Shown here: positions 10,689-21,448 of the stretch, in pieces
Position numbering within the stretch: the first letter of the stretch is position 1
How the letters are laid out: each line of letters begins with the position of its first letter
Origin: Semisulcospira habei
Lineage: Eukaryota; Mollusca; Gastropoda; Semisulcospiridae
Direction: 5' to 3'
DNA length: 64,000 nucleotides
Assembly: GCA_036245525.1 (NCBI GenBank)
Contig: BTPG01000003.1
Coordinates: 142,059,005 to 142,123,004, forward strand
Notes under the pieces: generated by a model
What the model was told of the DNA's origin: nothing
Databases searched by the model: none
The model's input: only the letters and a program-made list of their open reading frames with translations
Translations under genes and position numbers: made by a program

Positions 10689-13600
10689 CTGAAACCATAG
10701 CATAAACAATAATGCAACTTATCAACAGTGAAAAAATAATGCAATGACGGAAAATACATCAATCAATACTGCATGACCATACAACATTAAAACACAGAAG
10801 ACCTCAACAGAAATTTAACAAGACAGCAGTCATGCATCATTTTAGTAACAGTCCAACTTTCCAAAGCTCTTATATCTTCATTCGTCAGGTAAATGTGCGC
10901 ACCATGATTCACTGCTAGTACTACTCCGTTCAAGTACAACAGGCGACAGGTGCAATTTCTGTAGCACACACATGTGGTCCCAGGAAAATTCACCATTTCC
11001 AAAGGACAGAGGTATTAGTGTGCAAATCTTGCAAGCTGAATTAGCGACTATATCTCAAAAGTGACAATCTTGTTGATTTGCGTAAAGTTTTTTTTTTTTT
11101 TTTTTTTTCTCAAATATTAGCGTTAGCAACCAAAGAACTGGCTTAAGTTCACTGCATCAGCACAAACAAGTAACTTGCACTAAGCCTATCAAAACTTACA
11201 TTCCATATTTTCAAACGAGTATCAAACTCAGTGAAATCCGAGTTCATTTCTTCCAGATGTACAGGCACAGTGACTGCAATTACTCCTTCAAACATTAAGG
11301 TATTGGGAAATGAACAATGAACTGCAGTAAGGAATTTTCTACGACCAAAAGGATGCACAGAATTTGTATGCCTTGCATTCACTGCTAAAAATCTGCTTCT
11401 TCGTCTTTACAAAAAAGGCAAACGTGTATGACCAATGCACAGGTGACCATTTTCTAAAAAATTAAGCATCTTTCATACGTCTGTCAAACTACCTTGACCT
11501 TTGTGTAACGTGGTGGAGTTGTAGTCGTAGTATGATAAACACACCAGACGCACGCACGTAAGGTTCTTTAAAATAAACCTCGTTCACCTGCAATCCGTCA
11601 CACGTGGCTTAAGGATGTAGACAATACTGGAGTAACAGTTCCAACAATATTTTAATTCAGCAATGCGATCACCACACTACGACACAAAGTTTCTCACACA
11701 ACGTACACCACACTGTTACACTGTTTCTTTTACAATGTACACCCTGTACGGGCCACGTACCTACGATAATTGTGTGTCTCTACAACTGACAAATGCAAGA
11801 CAATGTACGAACGTGCTTCCCCAGCACCAATCTTTTATAGTGCACTAATTTCTAGAATAATCTAGGAAAATCAAACAACTCAACCAATCAAAATCTACGC
11901 AACTGAAACTCACAAACATCGATAAAACATGAACCCTCTAGAAAACCACAATAGGCAACAAAAATTTGGCTGCTCACTTCAGCCCCAAATCCTTGGTAAA
12001 ATGACATCTCACAAAAGTATAGTAGGCAGTTCGGAAACTTCGAGAACCTTCACAAAATTTCAATACAGACAAGAAAAAGGCTGAACACTTCACGCGCACA
12101 GTAAACAACTTGTGACCAAAAGAGCGGCTCACTCAAACATTTGAAAGAAACTACAATTTTAACCCCCCAAAAAATGGCATTTTTACTTGGTTTGAATGAA
12201 AAAAGTTAGGGACACAGGGCAATTTGTAGGAAAATAAGTTGGTAGCTATAGGATTAAACCTATTTCTGGATCATCCCTCAAAGGTCTGAATTGACTTTGA
12301 AAAAAAAAAGCGGAAATTAAAAAGGCGCAAGAAATTATACACGGAAACAGTAGTAGTAGTATAGTAAATAGAGCGGAAAATCGGTGATAATCGGCGAGAT
12401 TACCGAGGAAATCCTCGAAACGGCGAACAATTCAGACCTTTGATCCCTAAATTAGTATGCATACAAAGGTCTTATCAGCTACATTTGAGCCGAAATTTGA
12501 TGAAAAATGTTGATTAAAAACTACAATTCTAAAAGCAGGCATGGGAATTAGAAAACTGAAAAAAGTCTAAAATTTCAGCGGCCAAAAAATCAAACAACGA
12601 GAAGGGTAGGGGGGGGGGGGGGGGTGCTTACCAGATCATGATCAGATGCACACTAAACCTAAACAGCACTCTGTCTTGAACAATATCCTTTCTCACCGCC
12701 ATTTTCAAGAACTCGTGATACCGCCATTTTCCCCACACGTACAGTGCGCGAGACGGGAAGCGAGCATGAAAACAGTGCGTTCAGTGTTGTGTTGCCCGCA
12801 TGCACGGTAAAGTAACGACTGCGTTAAAGCCACAATAGGCGACGCGTAACTCTAGCGGGCGGCATACCACTTGAACGAATGCCTCGCAGTGTCTAATGAC
12901 CGGTGCTCGGTTACTTTTTGCACCCCAATATTTTTTTGGGCGGACATTTTTATTTTTTTTTGGCGGCTGAGCAAATCATTTTGGCGGAAATTTGACTTTA
13001 GGCGGACAATTCCCATGCCTGTAAAAGTTTGGGTTTGAAGTTGTGAATAGTATTTGAGAAAAAACATCTTTTGTCAAAATATGGCTATTTTTTACCCATT
13101 TCCTGATCTCTTGTGACCCTTGACCTTCCGAGGGCTCAACCAAATTAGTATGCATAGGAAGGTCTTACCATTAGACATCTTTGTACCAAGTTTGGGATTC
13201 AAGTTGTGAATAGTATTCAAGAAATTTTTTAGGTCAAAATATGGCTATTTTTTTTTTACCCATTTCCTGATCCTGTGACCTTGACAGGTCACTCAAATTG
13301 TATTGTTTAGAAAGGTCTTGCCACAAAGTATCCTTGGGTCAAATTTGAAGACTAGGGCTCGAATAGTCTGAGAGAAAATGTCAACATTAAAGATCACTTT
13401 GTGCGATGGCGGACGGATGACAAACGACCACTGACCCAGAACATACTTTTGCTTCGCACGTGAGCCAAAAATACAATCAATACATAATACACAGATTTCA
13501 CAATTTATCAGAACTTGAAAAGTTAACCCACATAGATGTCTGTCTGGGACTTTCACATAATTATCTGGAATGGTCACTGGAAGATAACTTATTCATTCGA

Positions 13601-16600
13601 CCCCCTCGATCAAGAATAAAACAACACCCATGTGTGGTTTGCGAGATGAATGGGGCACAAATAGCTGATGACAATGGTTAATCAGCAAAAGTGATAAACA
13701 TAATGAAGTGATTCATCAGTCATCGCTGCAGGCAAATATCCCATGGCTGTTGTGAGGGCTGCACAGACTACATACAGTGTAAACTGCAAAGTCCAAGGCA
13801 ACAAGACGGTTAGCACACAATGGCAGCTTAAAAGCAATTTATAAAAGGCAGTATTTCCAAATTTTGGAGGTGTTATCTGACGACTATGTACCAGTTGCAG
13901 GAGATGGCTCGACCATGGCAATTCAAGAGAAGTGCCAGATTTAGCTTGGCGCCAAACAACTATACACCAATTGCAGGAGATGGCTCAACCGTGTTAATTC
14001 AAGAAATGGCGCCATGCTAATCTGGTACTACCCTTGAATTGTCATGGTCGATCCATCTCTTGCTATAGACAACCAGGGCTAAATGGTTTACTTCCCAGAA
14101 CTGATAGGATAAAATGTCTGATTAACCTTAAAATGTCTGATTAACCTTTTAATTCCCAATACTAAATGACTTCCATTCTGTAGAATGGAAGTCATTTTGT
14201 GATGGGAGTTAATGGGTCATCCCTGCAATCAGAATATGACTGCCTATGCCTAGATGCATCCCTGGATGCCAGAATGCTACATGTACTATGGTACCACCTA
14301 ATCATGGTGGCTGTATCTCCTGAACATATACCTAGCCTTGATATACCAACTCCCAAATTGGAAATTCGAACTGAGGGATCAATTTGTTGAACACCCTGAA
14401 AGCTACTCCTTACATGGAACTGCAGGATGTTAGGACGCCTGCACTTGCCAGCTGCAATCTCTTCCACGCGGATAATCTGGATAGACGAGGCTCGTGCTCT
14501 GTGACGTGCAGCCATATCCATGTCTGCAGGAAAAACGAAAAAGACAAAGCCCTCTTGGCCAATCCTGATAATTTTCACCATCTGTGTCCTTTAGACAGGT
14601 CGCTGAAAGAGCATGTGTTAAAATGCTTGGACATAACCGCAACTATGGACTATATAGCAACTATGTTTAGCCAACAGGTGCATTCTTTTAACCCTTTTAG
14701 CCCCAACACCCTACAGCAGGAGATTGATCATGATAATTCAAGGGTAGTGCCAGATTATCTTGGCGCCTTCATGATCAATCCACCTCCTGCAAATGGTGCA
14801 CTGTCATTAACTAAGTAAAACTTCCAAAATTTGGGAAATGTACCTGTGGAGCTGAAAGGGTTACACATTTGTTGATCTCCCTTACCCTTCCACCAGTGGT
14901 AAAGTAAACTGGTATGCATAGAAGTCTTATCAAATACTATATATTTATGTGAAGTCCGCAGAAGTGCTAATAAAAATTACAAATTCTACCAGTAACAGGC
15001 ATTTCTCACACTTTCTGAACTTATGTAACCCATGACCTTTTGGAGGGGGGTGTCTCCCATATTTCAAATTTAAACAATAAAATAATTATCAGTACAGGTG
15101 TGTGGAGTTTGACTTTTAAGCTGAAACTGTTACTGTGACAACGCAGCATTTGTAAAAATATGGCCATTGTGACCTGCATGTACTACAAACCCTCTGTGAC
15201 CTTGATTATTAAGAGGTCACTGATATTTTCTGTTTCTGAGGGCAGCCATCAGCTGTCACTTTAGTTCCAGTCTAAGGCTCTTATATCATTTTGTCAGGTA
15301 AATGTGCGCACCATGATTCACTGCTAGTACTACATAGTAAAAGTACAACAGGCGACAGGTGCAATTTCTGTAGCACACACATGGTGTCCCTGGAAAATTC
15401 ACAATTTCCAAGAGCAGAGGAATTAGTGTGCAAAAAGCTGAAAAAGAGCAAACGTACAGCACTGAGTGATGCAGCAGTGAGATCTCTGTATTCATGGGAC
15501 ATGTACATGCACCACTGGTCTGAGCACTCCGAAAGCCTCTTTAGAGACCAGCGCACTGTGAAAGTGTAATCACTCGCCAAGTGGAGGTGAAACTAGATCT
15601 TGATGACCCTCCCAACTGTGAAGAGATCAACACCACTATTGCCCATACGAAGGCTCGAGATGCACCAGGCACTGTTATGCTTGTTTAATGGACAATAAAG
15701 TTTATTGAATTCGTCGCGTTGATGGCATTCTGGCAGAAGTCTACCAATATGGGGGAGGGGGAAGTAGTCCCTGACAGGCTTCTGACTCTGTTCACCAGCT
15801 GCTGGGTGAAAGGAACAGTACCACAGGTCCTCAGGGATGCAGTGGTCATCTCCTTGTACAAGAACAAGGGCGAGAAATCAGACTGTTCAAACTACCACGG
15901 AATCATGCTGCTCTCTATCGCTGGCAAAATCCTGGCACGAGTGCAACTGAACAGACTCACAACACCACTTGCTGAAGAAAACACACCAGAAAGTCAGTGT
16001 GGGTTCAGAGCCAACAGAGGGACTACAGACATGACCTTTGTGCCGAGGCAAATACAGGAGAAGTGTAGGGAGCAGAACATGGGCTTGCAAGTTGTATGCA
16101 GCATTTATAGATCTGACCAAAGCCTTTGACACCGTTAGTCGCGATGGCCTGTGGAAGATCCTGGCTCGGGTAGGCTGTCCTGAAGTTCCTCCCGAAGGTC
16201 GAATGAAGTACAATGGCTCCCTGTCAGAGAGCTTCTCCATTAAAAGTGGTATCAAGCAAGGATGTGTTCTAGCTCCGACACTGTTCTCCATTTTCTTCAG
16301 CATGATGTTGCGTGACACAAAGGAGGGCCCGACTGATGGTATCTACATCCACATACGTACTGATGGCAGCCTGTTCAACCCGAGTCAGCTGCTTGCCAAG
16401 ACAAAGACTGTAGAGGAGCTTGTCCTAGAGCCGCTATTTGCTGACGTCTGCGCCCTTCTCGCACACAGAGGAAGCCCTGCAACACAGTCAACTGTTTCGC
16501 GAAGGCGTCCAGGGCTTTTGGCCTGACCATTAGCCTCAAGAAGACAGAAGTACCAGCCTCCTCCCTGGGCAGTCTACAGTCCCCCACAAATCAGCATTGA

Positions 16601-19600
16601 CGGTACCAGGATCAACGCTACCGAGCACTTCACGTACTTCGACAGCATTCTCTCTAGTGACACCACAGTTGGCAAGGACCTTGACAACCGCATGTCCAAA
16701 GCCAGTAGTTTCTTTGGACGCCTATCAGTATCAAAGAGAGTCTGGCAGAACCACTCACTCCGCCTCACTACCAAGGTTCAGGTGTATACGGCTGTAGTCA
16801 CCCCTACTCTCCTGTATGGTGCGGAGTCCTGGGTCCTATACAGGAAGCAAATCAGACTGCTTGAGCGTTTCCACCAACGCTGTCTGTGTACCATCATGGG
16901 CATAAGTGGCAGGATTACGTCTAAAATGAGAACATCCTGAAGCGAGCTGGTCTGCCAAGTGTGTGGAATCCATTCTACTACAGTTGCAACCACGTTGGGC
17001 TGGTCACATGGAGAGTATGGAGGACATCCGCATGCCCAAAGCAATCCTCTTCGGCGAGCTGCCAAAGGGAAAACGTGTTCGTGGAGCCCTCAAAATGCGG
17101 TACAAAGATCAGCTGAAAAGACAGCTCTCACTGGCCGAAATCCCACATCAAACATGGCAGCAGGATGCTTCAGATCGAGACAGCTGGCATGCCAGTCAGG
17201 AATATCAGCAGCAAGTTTGAACTGGGAAGAAGCGAAGCCGCCCAGGAGAATGCCGAGAGCAGAAAGAACAGACAACTTCCCAAACACCCCGAGCACAAAG
17301 CTTGCCTGTCCAAACTGCAATAGGGTCTTTGCCTCACGAATCAGACTTCAGTCACCAACAGGCATGCAAAAGACAATTGTTCCTTCCAAAGATCCTTGCA
17401 TGCGAGGAAACAGCCATCATGCTACAAACCCTCTGTGACCTTGATTATAAAGAGGTCACCGATATCAGAAGACATAAAAAAACAGAAATTTTCTTTTTGA
17501 GGGCAGCCATCAGCTGTCACTTTAGTTTCAGTCCAAGAATCTTATTTCATTTTATCAGGTAAATGTGCGCACCATGATTCACTGCTAGTACTACTTAGTT
17601 CAAGTACAACAGGTGACAGGTGCAATTTTTGTAGCACACATATGGTGTCCCTGGAAAATTCACGACTTCCAAGAGCAGAGGTATTAGTGTGCAAAAAGCC
17701 GAAAAAGGGCACTTACAGCACTGAGTGACAGCCTTGGCAGCAGTGAGGTCTCTATATTCACGGTACATGTTGTGTGTACCAGAACGAGAGTTGTAGCGCA
17801 GCCACACGCCAAAGTTCTTGATCTTCAAGGGTTTCTTTTCATAAACCTGAAATTACAAATTAAATGCCATTGTTAATTTTACCACGCAACACAGACAGCT
17901 AAGCTCAGTACACATTATACAGGCAAGACCAGTACTGTATACTTTCCACAAAGTATCAGAGCTTCATGCACAGTCGTTAAGACTCATTTTTGCTTTGCAA
18001 GAACCAAAAAGGGCACACTATTAGTGTATAGATCTGTAACTGTAAGCACCATGACTCACTGCTAATACTACTTTTAAAAGTAAAGCAGGCGACAGGTGCT
18101 TGTGTTTCATGTAGCACATGTACGATGTCCACGGAAAATCAAATATTTCCATGGGCAGAGGTATAAATGTGCAAAAACCCTTTTCTTACCCTCATTCAAG
18201 ACATTTTTGCTAGTCGGAAGATAGGCTGTCACTTAAGAACCAAAATAGTTTCAACAGCAGACCATACCTTTCTACTGACAACAATCAATTCATAGCTGCC
18301 AACCCTGAGGCAACAAAAATCGGGAGTTGCCTCCACGACGCTAGCCGTTGCTTCCACTTCCAGGGGCCGAAAAATCCAACAACGGGGGGAGGGGGGAGTA
18401 CGCACCTTGCTCCGGCCGAATAATCAAACATAGTGCGCGTCAGCCCGCCTAGGTTTACTGTGCAGCGATGTTTATGTCTGCCCGGAACATTTTACAAAAG
18501 GCAAAGTGTTCGCCCTTTCTCGATTCGTCGATGTAAGGAAAGGAACGCTTGTAGTCTGGATGGAACTTCACCAACCACTTTTGCTTCTTTGGAGGCATGA
18601 TTTTGTTGAAAATCGAAAATAAACATGTGCAGGGCAATTTCGAAGCAACCGGAACAAAGAATGGAAGCAAATTTGCTGCGCATGCGTAAAAAATACTGGC
18701 TTAGCGGTACAGTATAGCTGTAGGCTCTCAACTACAGGCGCTTGACCCCACGCGGTACGCCAAAATGCCTCAAATTTTAAAACAAAGCTTGAAAATCGGG
18801 AGAAATGTACAAAAAACTGGAAAATCCGAACTTGAAAAAAAAATCGGGAAATTCCTGATAAAATCGGGAGGGTTGGCAGCTATGAATCATGTACAAGCAC
18901 TTATAATTTTAAATAGGCCAACACTTTCAGCTCTAACACTTCACAATGAAAGAGCAGCCAACCACACCAGTTCAAAGGTAATGCCAGAAACTTTGATGAG
19001 CCTGGTCACCTAGTTAACCCTTTCATCCTGATACACTCCTGGCTGAAATTAATTTGATTATGATAGTTCAAGGGTGGTGCCAGAATAGCGTAGCGCCTCA
19101 GGTGCCAAGCTCAGGCATCAGAACTGTTCACCCAAAAAAAAATCTGAAAACGGCGATTTTGAAGAATTGTAGAGTTATTTAAGCCATTTCCAAGTCAAAG
19201 TGTTATTAAACAGGGCCAGGAAAATCTGAAAATCGCCGAAAATCGGACAGTTCTGATGCCTGCAAGCTATTCTACCCTTGAGCTAAAATGGTTGATCCGT
19301 CTCCTAATTTGTTATGTAGCCTTCATATTAGGAGCAAAAATTTGACAAATCAGCCTGAGGATGTAATGGGTCAATACATGGAAGGTGCCAAAGCAATTGA
19401 TTGATTGATTGTACATTGCTTAACGTCCCGACAGCAACAAGGCATTCTCAGGACGTGCCTGCACTGCTTGTGAAAAAAAAACTAAACAGAACATTGAATG
19501 TATGTCGCCAGCCGGTCAAATACATTAAATAAACCTAACACATGGGGCCTAAATAAAGCTAAGACCATTTAGCAACACACATCCAATATCAAGAGCTACA

Positions 19601-20327
19601 GGCAGTGCAGACAGTAGGGAGAGTTTTAAAAAGGCAAATACAGGTGAATGGACAAAGGGTAGACAGAAACACATGCCCCACAATAGAGAAAAACCCACCC
19701 TGTGGGGCTGACCAGGGTGACCCTGGGAACTAAAAAATACCTAACCCCACCCAAGTCCCCCAGGGCAGACCCGGGTGGGGGGGTGCCAAAGCAAGCCCAA
19801 CCTGGCATTACCTCTGAACAACCACTGCCAACCAACATAAGGAACACAGGGAGGCCCAACCACCAGTTGCAGAACTTTTTAAAGCCAGCAACTGCCAATG
19901 CCATCTAAATGTCCCTCTGCATTGCAAGATTTTTGCGTGGGGCTAAAAACAGCTCAAACAAAAGCCGCTGGGAGTAGGACTATAAACAGGCAGGTATTGT
20001 CTGTTGAAAATTACTTGCAATTCAACCCTAATGTCCTGGTAGCGACCAGGACTACTATCCAAGCAAAATCCAGAAGCTCAGTTTTGTGTGTGCTTCTGTT
20101 AAAAAAATTGGCATTCATCATTTGGGCCATCGGCAGAGATGCCAACCCCTTTCACTACCTGACCGTACCATTTTCAGAATTTGACAGGAAGAAATAAAAT
20201 TGGACAGGGAGATTTTGTGTGAACTCGAGAATTCCAGTGGTCCGAAAATCAGGCAGCAGGGGGGGGGGGGGGGGGGGGGGGGGGGGGAGCGTGTCTTCAT
20301 TTCAGCGGTCAAAAAAAAATCAAGCGA

Positions 20328-20359
<32 letters not shown>

Positions 20360-21286
20360 AGAGGGGTGTGCGCGCGCGCATGTACACCATTCCTTAAACT
20401 ATCGAACAACCAAACACTCCCAAAAAGGAAATTTCTTATATAGCACCCCTTATCTGCCCTGTAAAGATGTAATGTGCTTACCAGATCTCATGGTAAGATG
20501 ATCACACTAAACAAAACTCTGTCTTTGAACAATATCATTTCTCACCGCCATTTTCTACTGCGACCTAAAGCTACCGGAAGTATCGGGCGATAGCGAAATT
20601 CCAAGAACTACTCTGAAATCACACTATTTCCGATCATGTATATTTCGGATTCCGAATGGTTGCACTAGGACACTTCTGATTGGCTCATTATTTATCTCGA
20701 GGGAAACGCGATGGCTTGGCGGTATAATAGCAGCAAAGTCAGCGAGAAATTGGTAACATCTTTAGCGGACAATTTCAGTGCTTTTTCGCCGGAAGATAAT
20801 TTGGCCGTAAAACCGTAAGAAATTAATTTTGGCGTAAAAAAATATGGCGAAACCGTAAGAGTTGGCATCTCTGCATCGGAGTAAGAAATATGACTAAAAA
20901 GAAAAATCTTCGCAAAGTTCAAGTGGATCTGGTCCTCCCTGGGAACATGGTGTATTTGAGAGAGAATATACTCTCCAACGCATCACTCTCAACCTCCTTG
21001 AGCATGCAGTAACTGGTAGTATTACTATTTAAACTACTGGTGGCTGCATGCACAAGGAGATTAAAATTGAAAGCATTAAGCCACAACAAACAACCCCTTA
21101 ACTTACACGGCTGCAACAGACAATCTCGCCAGTTGCCTTCTTAAGCCTACGCAGCTGACTGAGGAAGTACCAGAAACGAGACTTGGCTTGAGCCTGGTCT
21201 GGTGCAAAAATGCGCATCTGGTACAGAGTTGGGACTCTGTTCTTGGCACTGGGCAGACCCCGGCCCACCACCTTGTACTCTCGAAG
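10596..21286 (-). CDS. RPL18A: Ribosomal protein L18a (eL20), exons 2-5; first exon not found
   Basis: Large-subunit ribosomal protein eL20. Coding exons on the minus strand: 21,286-21,107, 17,846-17,717, 14,523-14,414 and 10,688-10,596; all intron ends are GT-AG and phases join without a break (180, 130, 110 and 93 nt). The protein contains [93 protein letters not shown] and IKFPLPHRV, in the order known for eL20. The C-terminal tail is [14 protein letters not shown], more divergent than usual for this protein. The short exon 1 (start codon and a few residues) should lie above 21,286 but I could not place it. Introns hold H/ACA snoRNAs, a LINE and MITEs. The gene converges on transketolase. 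Confidence 0.95.
10891..11026 (-). ncRNA. H/ACA box snoRNA in RPL18A intron 4
   Basis: On the RPL18A strand, a 5' hairpin closed by TGCACAC/GTGTGC is followed by the H box ACAGAA, a 3' hairpin closed by GCACC/GGTGC, and an ACA box exactly three nucleotides from the end (ACATTT). About 136 nt. Same design and sequence as the copies at 15,300, 17,561, 18,038 and 21,449. Vertebrate RPL18A is known to host SNORA68; orthology is plausible but not tested. Confidence 0.82.
11200..11384 (-). other. Orphan exon-like ORF inside RPL18A intron 4
   Basis: On the minus strand an acceptor GATTTTTAG precedes 11,384 and a GTAAGT donor follows 11,200. The 185-nt segment is open in one frame ([18 protein letters not shown], then a part containing [17 protein letters not shown], ending DTRLKIWN). 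I do not recognise the protein. It is not part of RPL18A. The donor end and about 100 bp downstream of it recur, diverged, at 53,770-53,900, so this is probably a fragment of a repeated or transposon-borne gene. Confidence 0.4.
11385..12239. other. RPL18A intron 4, no feature recognised
   Basis: AT-rich intronic sequence without convincing coding segments or terminal repeats. Confidence 0.5.
12240..13470 (-). repeat. Diverged tandem repeat carrying an inserted MITE
   Basis: Units of roughly 130-160 bp repeat imperfectly, recognisable by AGTATGCATA(C/G)(A/G)AAGGTCTTA, GAAGTTGTGAATAGTATT and AAATATGGCTATTTTTT words. The same repeat is present in the opposite orientation at 61,765-62,350. It lies in RPL18A intron 4. 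A hAT-like MITE at 12,536-13,021 interrupts it. Confidence 0.65.
12536..13021. mobile_element. hAT-like MITE, 6-bp TSD, CAGGCATGGGAATT ends
   Basis: 486 bp with TIRs CAGGCATGGGAATT at both ends and TSD TAAAAG at 12,530-12,535 and 13,022-13,027. Inside, at about 12,579-12,625, the word CCAAAAAATCAAACAACG is followed by a poly(G) run. A second copy with the same ends is at 58,992-59,736. Confidence 0.88.
13480..14413. other. RPL18A intron 4 with partial palindromic MITE copies
   Basis: Contains degenerate copies (about 13,858-14,072) of the AATTCAAGGGTAGTGCCAG hairpin family seen intact at 58,661-58,772, and a small hairpin AATGACTTCCATTC/GAATGGAAGTCATT near 14,165-14,196. No coding segment recognised. 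Confidence 0.5.
14414..14523 (-). CDS. RPL18A: RPL18A internal exon (RHRARA segment)
   Basis: Acceptor TTCCTGCAG precedes 14,523 and donor GTAAGG follows 14,414. The exon starts by completing a Tyr codon begun in the previous exon, then encodes [20 protein letters not shown] and [17 protein letters not shown], ending on a codon boundary. This matches the conserved basic segment of eL20. Confidence 0.95.
14692..14860. mobile_element. TTAA-flanked MITE with CCCTTTTAGCCCC-type ends
   Basis: Left end CCCTTTTAGCCCC after TTAA at 14,688-14,691; the right end, read inward, CCCTTTCAGCTCC beside a decayed TTAA (TTAC). It contains GATCATGATAATTCAAGGG and a short inverted partner. Same family as 19,019-19,370 and 58,608-58,798. 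No coding capacity. The ends resemble short piggyBac-type TIRs, but this is inference. Confidence 0.65.
15165..15505 (-). repeat. Duplicated copy of RPL18A exon 3 end plus start of intron 3
   Basis: This stretch matches 17,425-17,770 in order and orientation: a CAAACCCTCTGTGACCTTGA segment, the H/ACA snoRNA, and a decayed copy of the 3' part of exon 3 (HEYRDLTAA is still readable on the minus strand at about 15,462-15,500) with a GTACGT donor in place of GTAAGT. The codons for KAVTQC are lost or rearranged. A LINE fragment now separates the two copies. Confidence 0.8.
15300..15434 (-). ncRNA. H/ACA box snoRNA, duplicated copy in RPL18A intron 3
   Basis: Part of the duplicated block. H box ACAGAA, terminal ACATTT, GCACC/GGTGC 3' stem and GCACAC/GTGTGC 5' stem are all intact, so it could still be processed from the intron. 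Confidence 0.78.
15506..17420 (+). mobile_element. Truncated LINE (RT with C-terminal zinc-finger region), decayed
   Basis: Reverse transcriptase of a non-LTR element in shifting frames: [18 protein letters not shown] and [15 protein letters not shown] before motif [18 protein letters not shown] (motif A); [17 protein letters not shown] (motif B); [11 protein letters not shown] (motif C, second catalytic Asp replaced by Val). The thumb/connection part [20 protein letters not shown], the basic segment [20 protein letters not shown] and a C-terminal [12 protein letters not shown] finger follow. It is 5'-truncated, starting near the [11 protein letters not shown] segment, with many frameshifts. 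It lies in RPL18A intron 3 between the two copies of the duplicated block, antisense to the gene. Clade not certain (RTE/Proto2/L2-like). No TSD was visible. Confidence 0.85.
17561..17695 (-). ncRNA. H/ACA box snoRNA in RPL18A intron 3
   Basis: Just downstream of exon 3 on the RPL18A strand. H box ACAAAA and ACA box ACATTT at the 3' end; both stems pair as in the other copies. About 135 nt. This is the copy inside the original (non-duplicated) block. Confidence 0.82.
17717..17846 (-). CDS. RPL18A: RPL18A internal exon (KNFGVWLRY segment)
   Basis: Acceptor AATTTCAG precedes 17,846 and donor GTAAGT follows 17,717. It encodes [20 protein letters not shown], then [20 protein letters not shown] and TQC, and ends with one base that joins AC of the next exon to make Tyr. 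Confidence 0.96.
18038..18176 (-). ncRNA. H/ACA box snoRNA in RPL18A intron 2, divergent copy
   Basis: Minus strand: 5' hairpin closed by TTGCACAT/ATGTGC, H box ACATGA, 3' hairpin closed by GCACC/GGTGC and terminal ACAGTT (ACA three bases from the end). It is the most diverged of the five copies, yet both boxes and both closing stems are kept, which argues for selection on structure. Confidence 0.75.
18291..18884. mobile_element. hAT-like MITE retaining a transposase N-terminal exon
   Basis: Ends CATAGCTGCCAACCCT in inverted orientation; the inverted match extends three bases outward on each side. No clean TSD is visible. On the minus strand at about 18,600-18,455 it encodes [20 protein letters not shown] and [20 protein letters not shown], which looks like the N-terminal zinc-finger start of a hAT transposase. 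Near 18,367-18,398 it has CCGAAAAATCCAACAACG next to a G-rich run. It lies in RPL18A intron 2. Confidence 0.7.
19019..19370. mobile_element. TTAA-type MITE, CCCTTTYA ends, with nested hAT MITE
   Basis: Left end CCCTTTCATCCTGATAC after TTAA (19,015-19,018); the right end, inward CCCATTACATCCTCAGG, beside TCAA. It contains GATAGTTCAAGGGTGGTGCC and its inverted partner CTACCCTTGAGC. A 151-bp hAT-like MITE (19,112-19,262) has inserted near the palindrome centre. Confidence 0.65.
19112..19262. mobile_element. 151-bp hAT-like MITE, 6-bp TSD, CAGGCATCAGAACTG ends
   Basis: Perfect 15-bp TIRs CAGGCATCAGAACTG, and TSD CAAGCT at 19,106-19,111 and 19,263-19,268. The interior has inverted AATCTGAAAA(C/T)(G/C)GCGA words. 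Nested in a TTAA-type MITE. Confidence 0.9.
19396..19781 (-). mobile_element. SINE-like element, copy 2 of 5
   Basis: Tail (AATC repeat on the minus strand) at 19,396, head at 19,781. TSD GGTGCCAAAGCA at 19,384-19,395 and 19,782-19,793. 386 bp, close to the other copies. In RPL18A intron 2. Confidence 0.92.
20134..20873. mobile_element. hAT-like MITE, 6-bp TSD, CAGAGATGCCAAC ends, two poly(G) tracts
   Basis: 740 bp. TIRs CAGAGATGCCAAC; TSD CATCGG at 20,128-20,133 and 20,874-20,879. Two long G runs (about 20,261-20,287 and 20,331-20,358), each preceded by an AAAATCA-type word (GTCCGAAAATCAGGCAGCA and GGTCAAAAAAAAATCAAGCG). In RPL18A intron 2. The apparent polyglycine ORFs here are products of the G runs. 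Confidence 0.9.
20993..21060. mobile_element. TTAA-type palindromic mini-element, third copy
   Basis: CCTCCTTGAGCATGCAGTAA on the left pairs with GGCTGCATGCACAAGGAG on the right; TTAA follows at 21,061 and TCAA stands in its place on the left. Same family as 8,144-8,201. Confidence 0.55.
21107..21286 (-). CDS. RPL18A: RPL18A exon 2
   Basis: Acceptor TTTTTGCAG precedes 21,286 and donor GTAAGT follows 21,107. Sixty whole codons from [20 protein letters not shown] to [12 protein letters not shown]. In eL20 genes this exon follows a very short first exon, which agrees with the phase 0 start. Confidence 0.96.
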
Positions 21287-21448
21287 CTGCAAAAATCCAT
21301 TGTGACAGAAAATCCATCAATCAATCCTGTATAACCATACAAACACAGAAGATGACCCCAATCAACAGAAATTTAACAAGACAGCAGCCATGCATCATTT
21401 TAGCAACAGTCTAACTTCCCAAAGTTCTTATTTCTTTATTCGTCTGGT

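Noticed and set aside
20118..20443. Glycine-rich and proline-rich open frames
   Set aside because: They are translations of poly(G)/poly(C) tracts inside a MITE.
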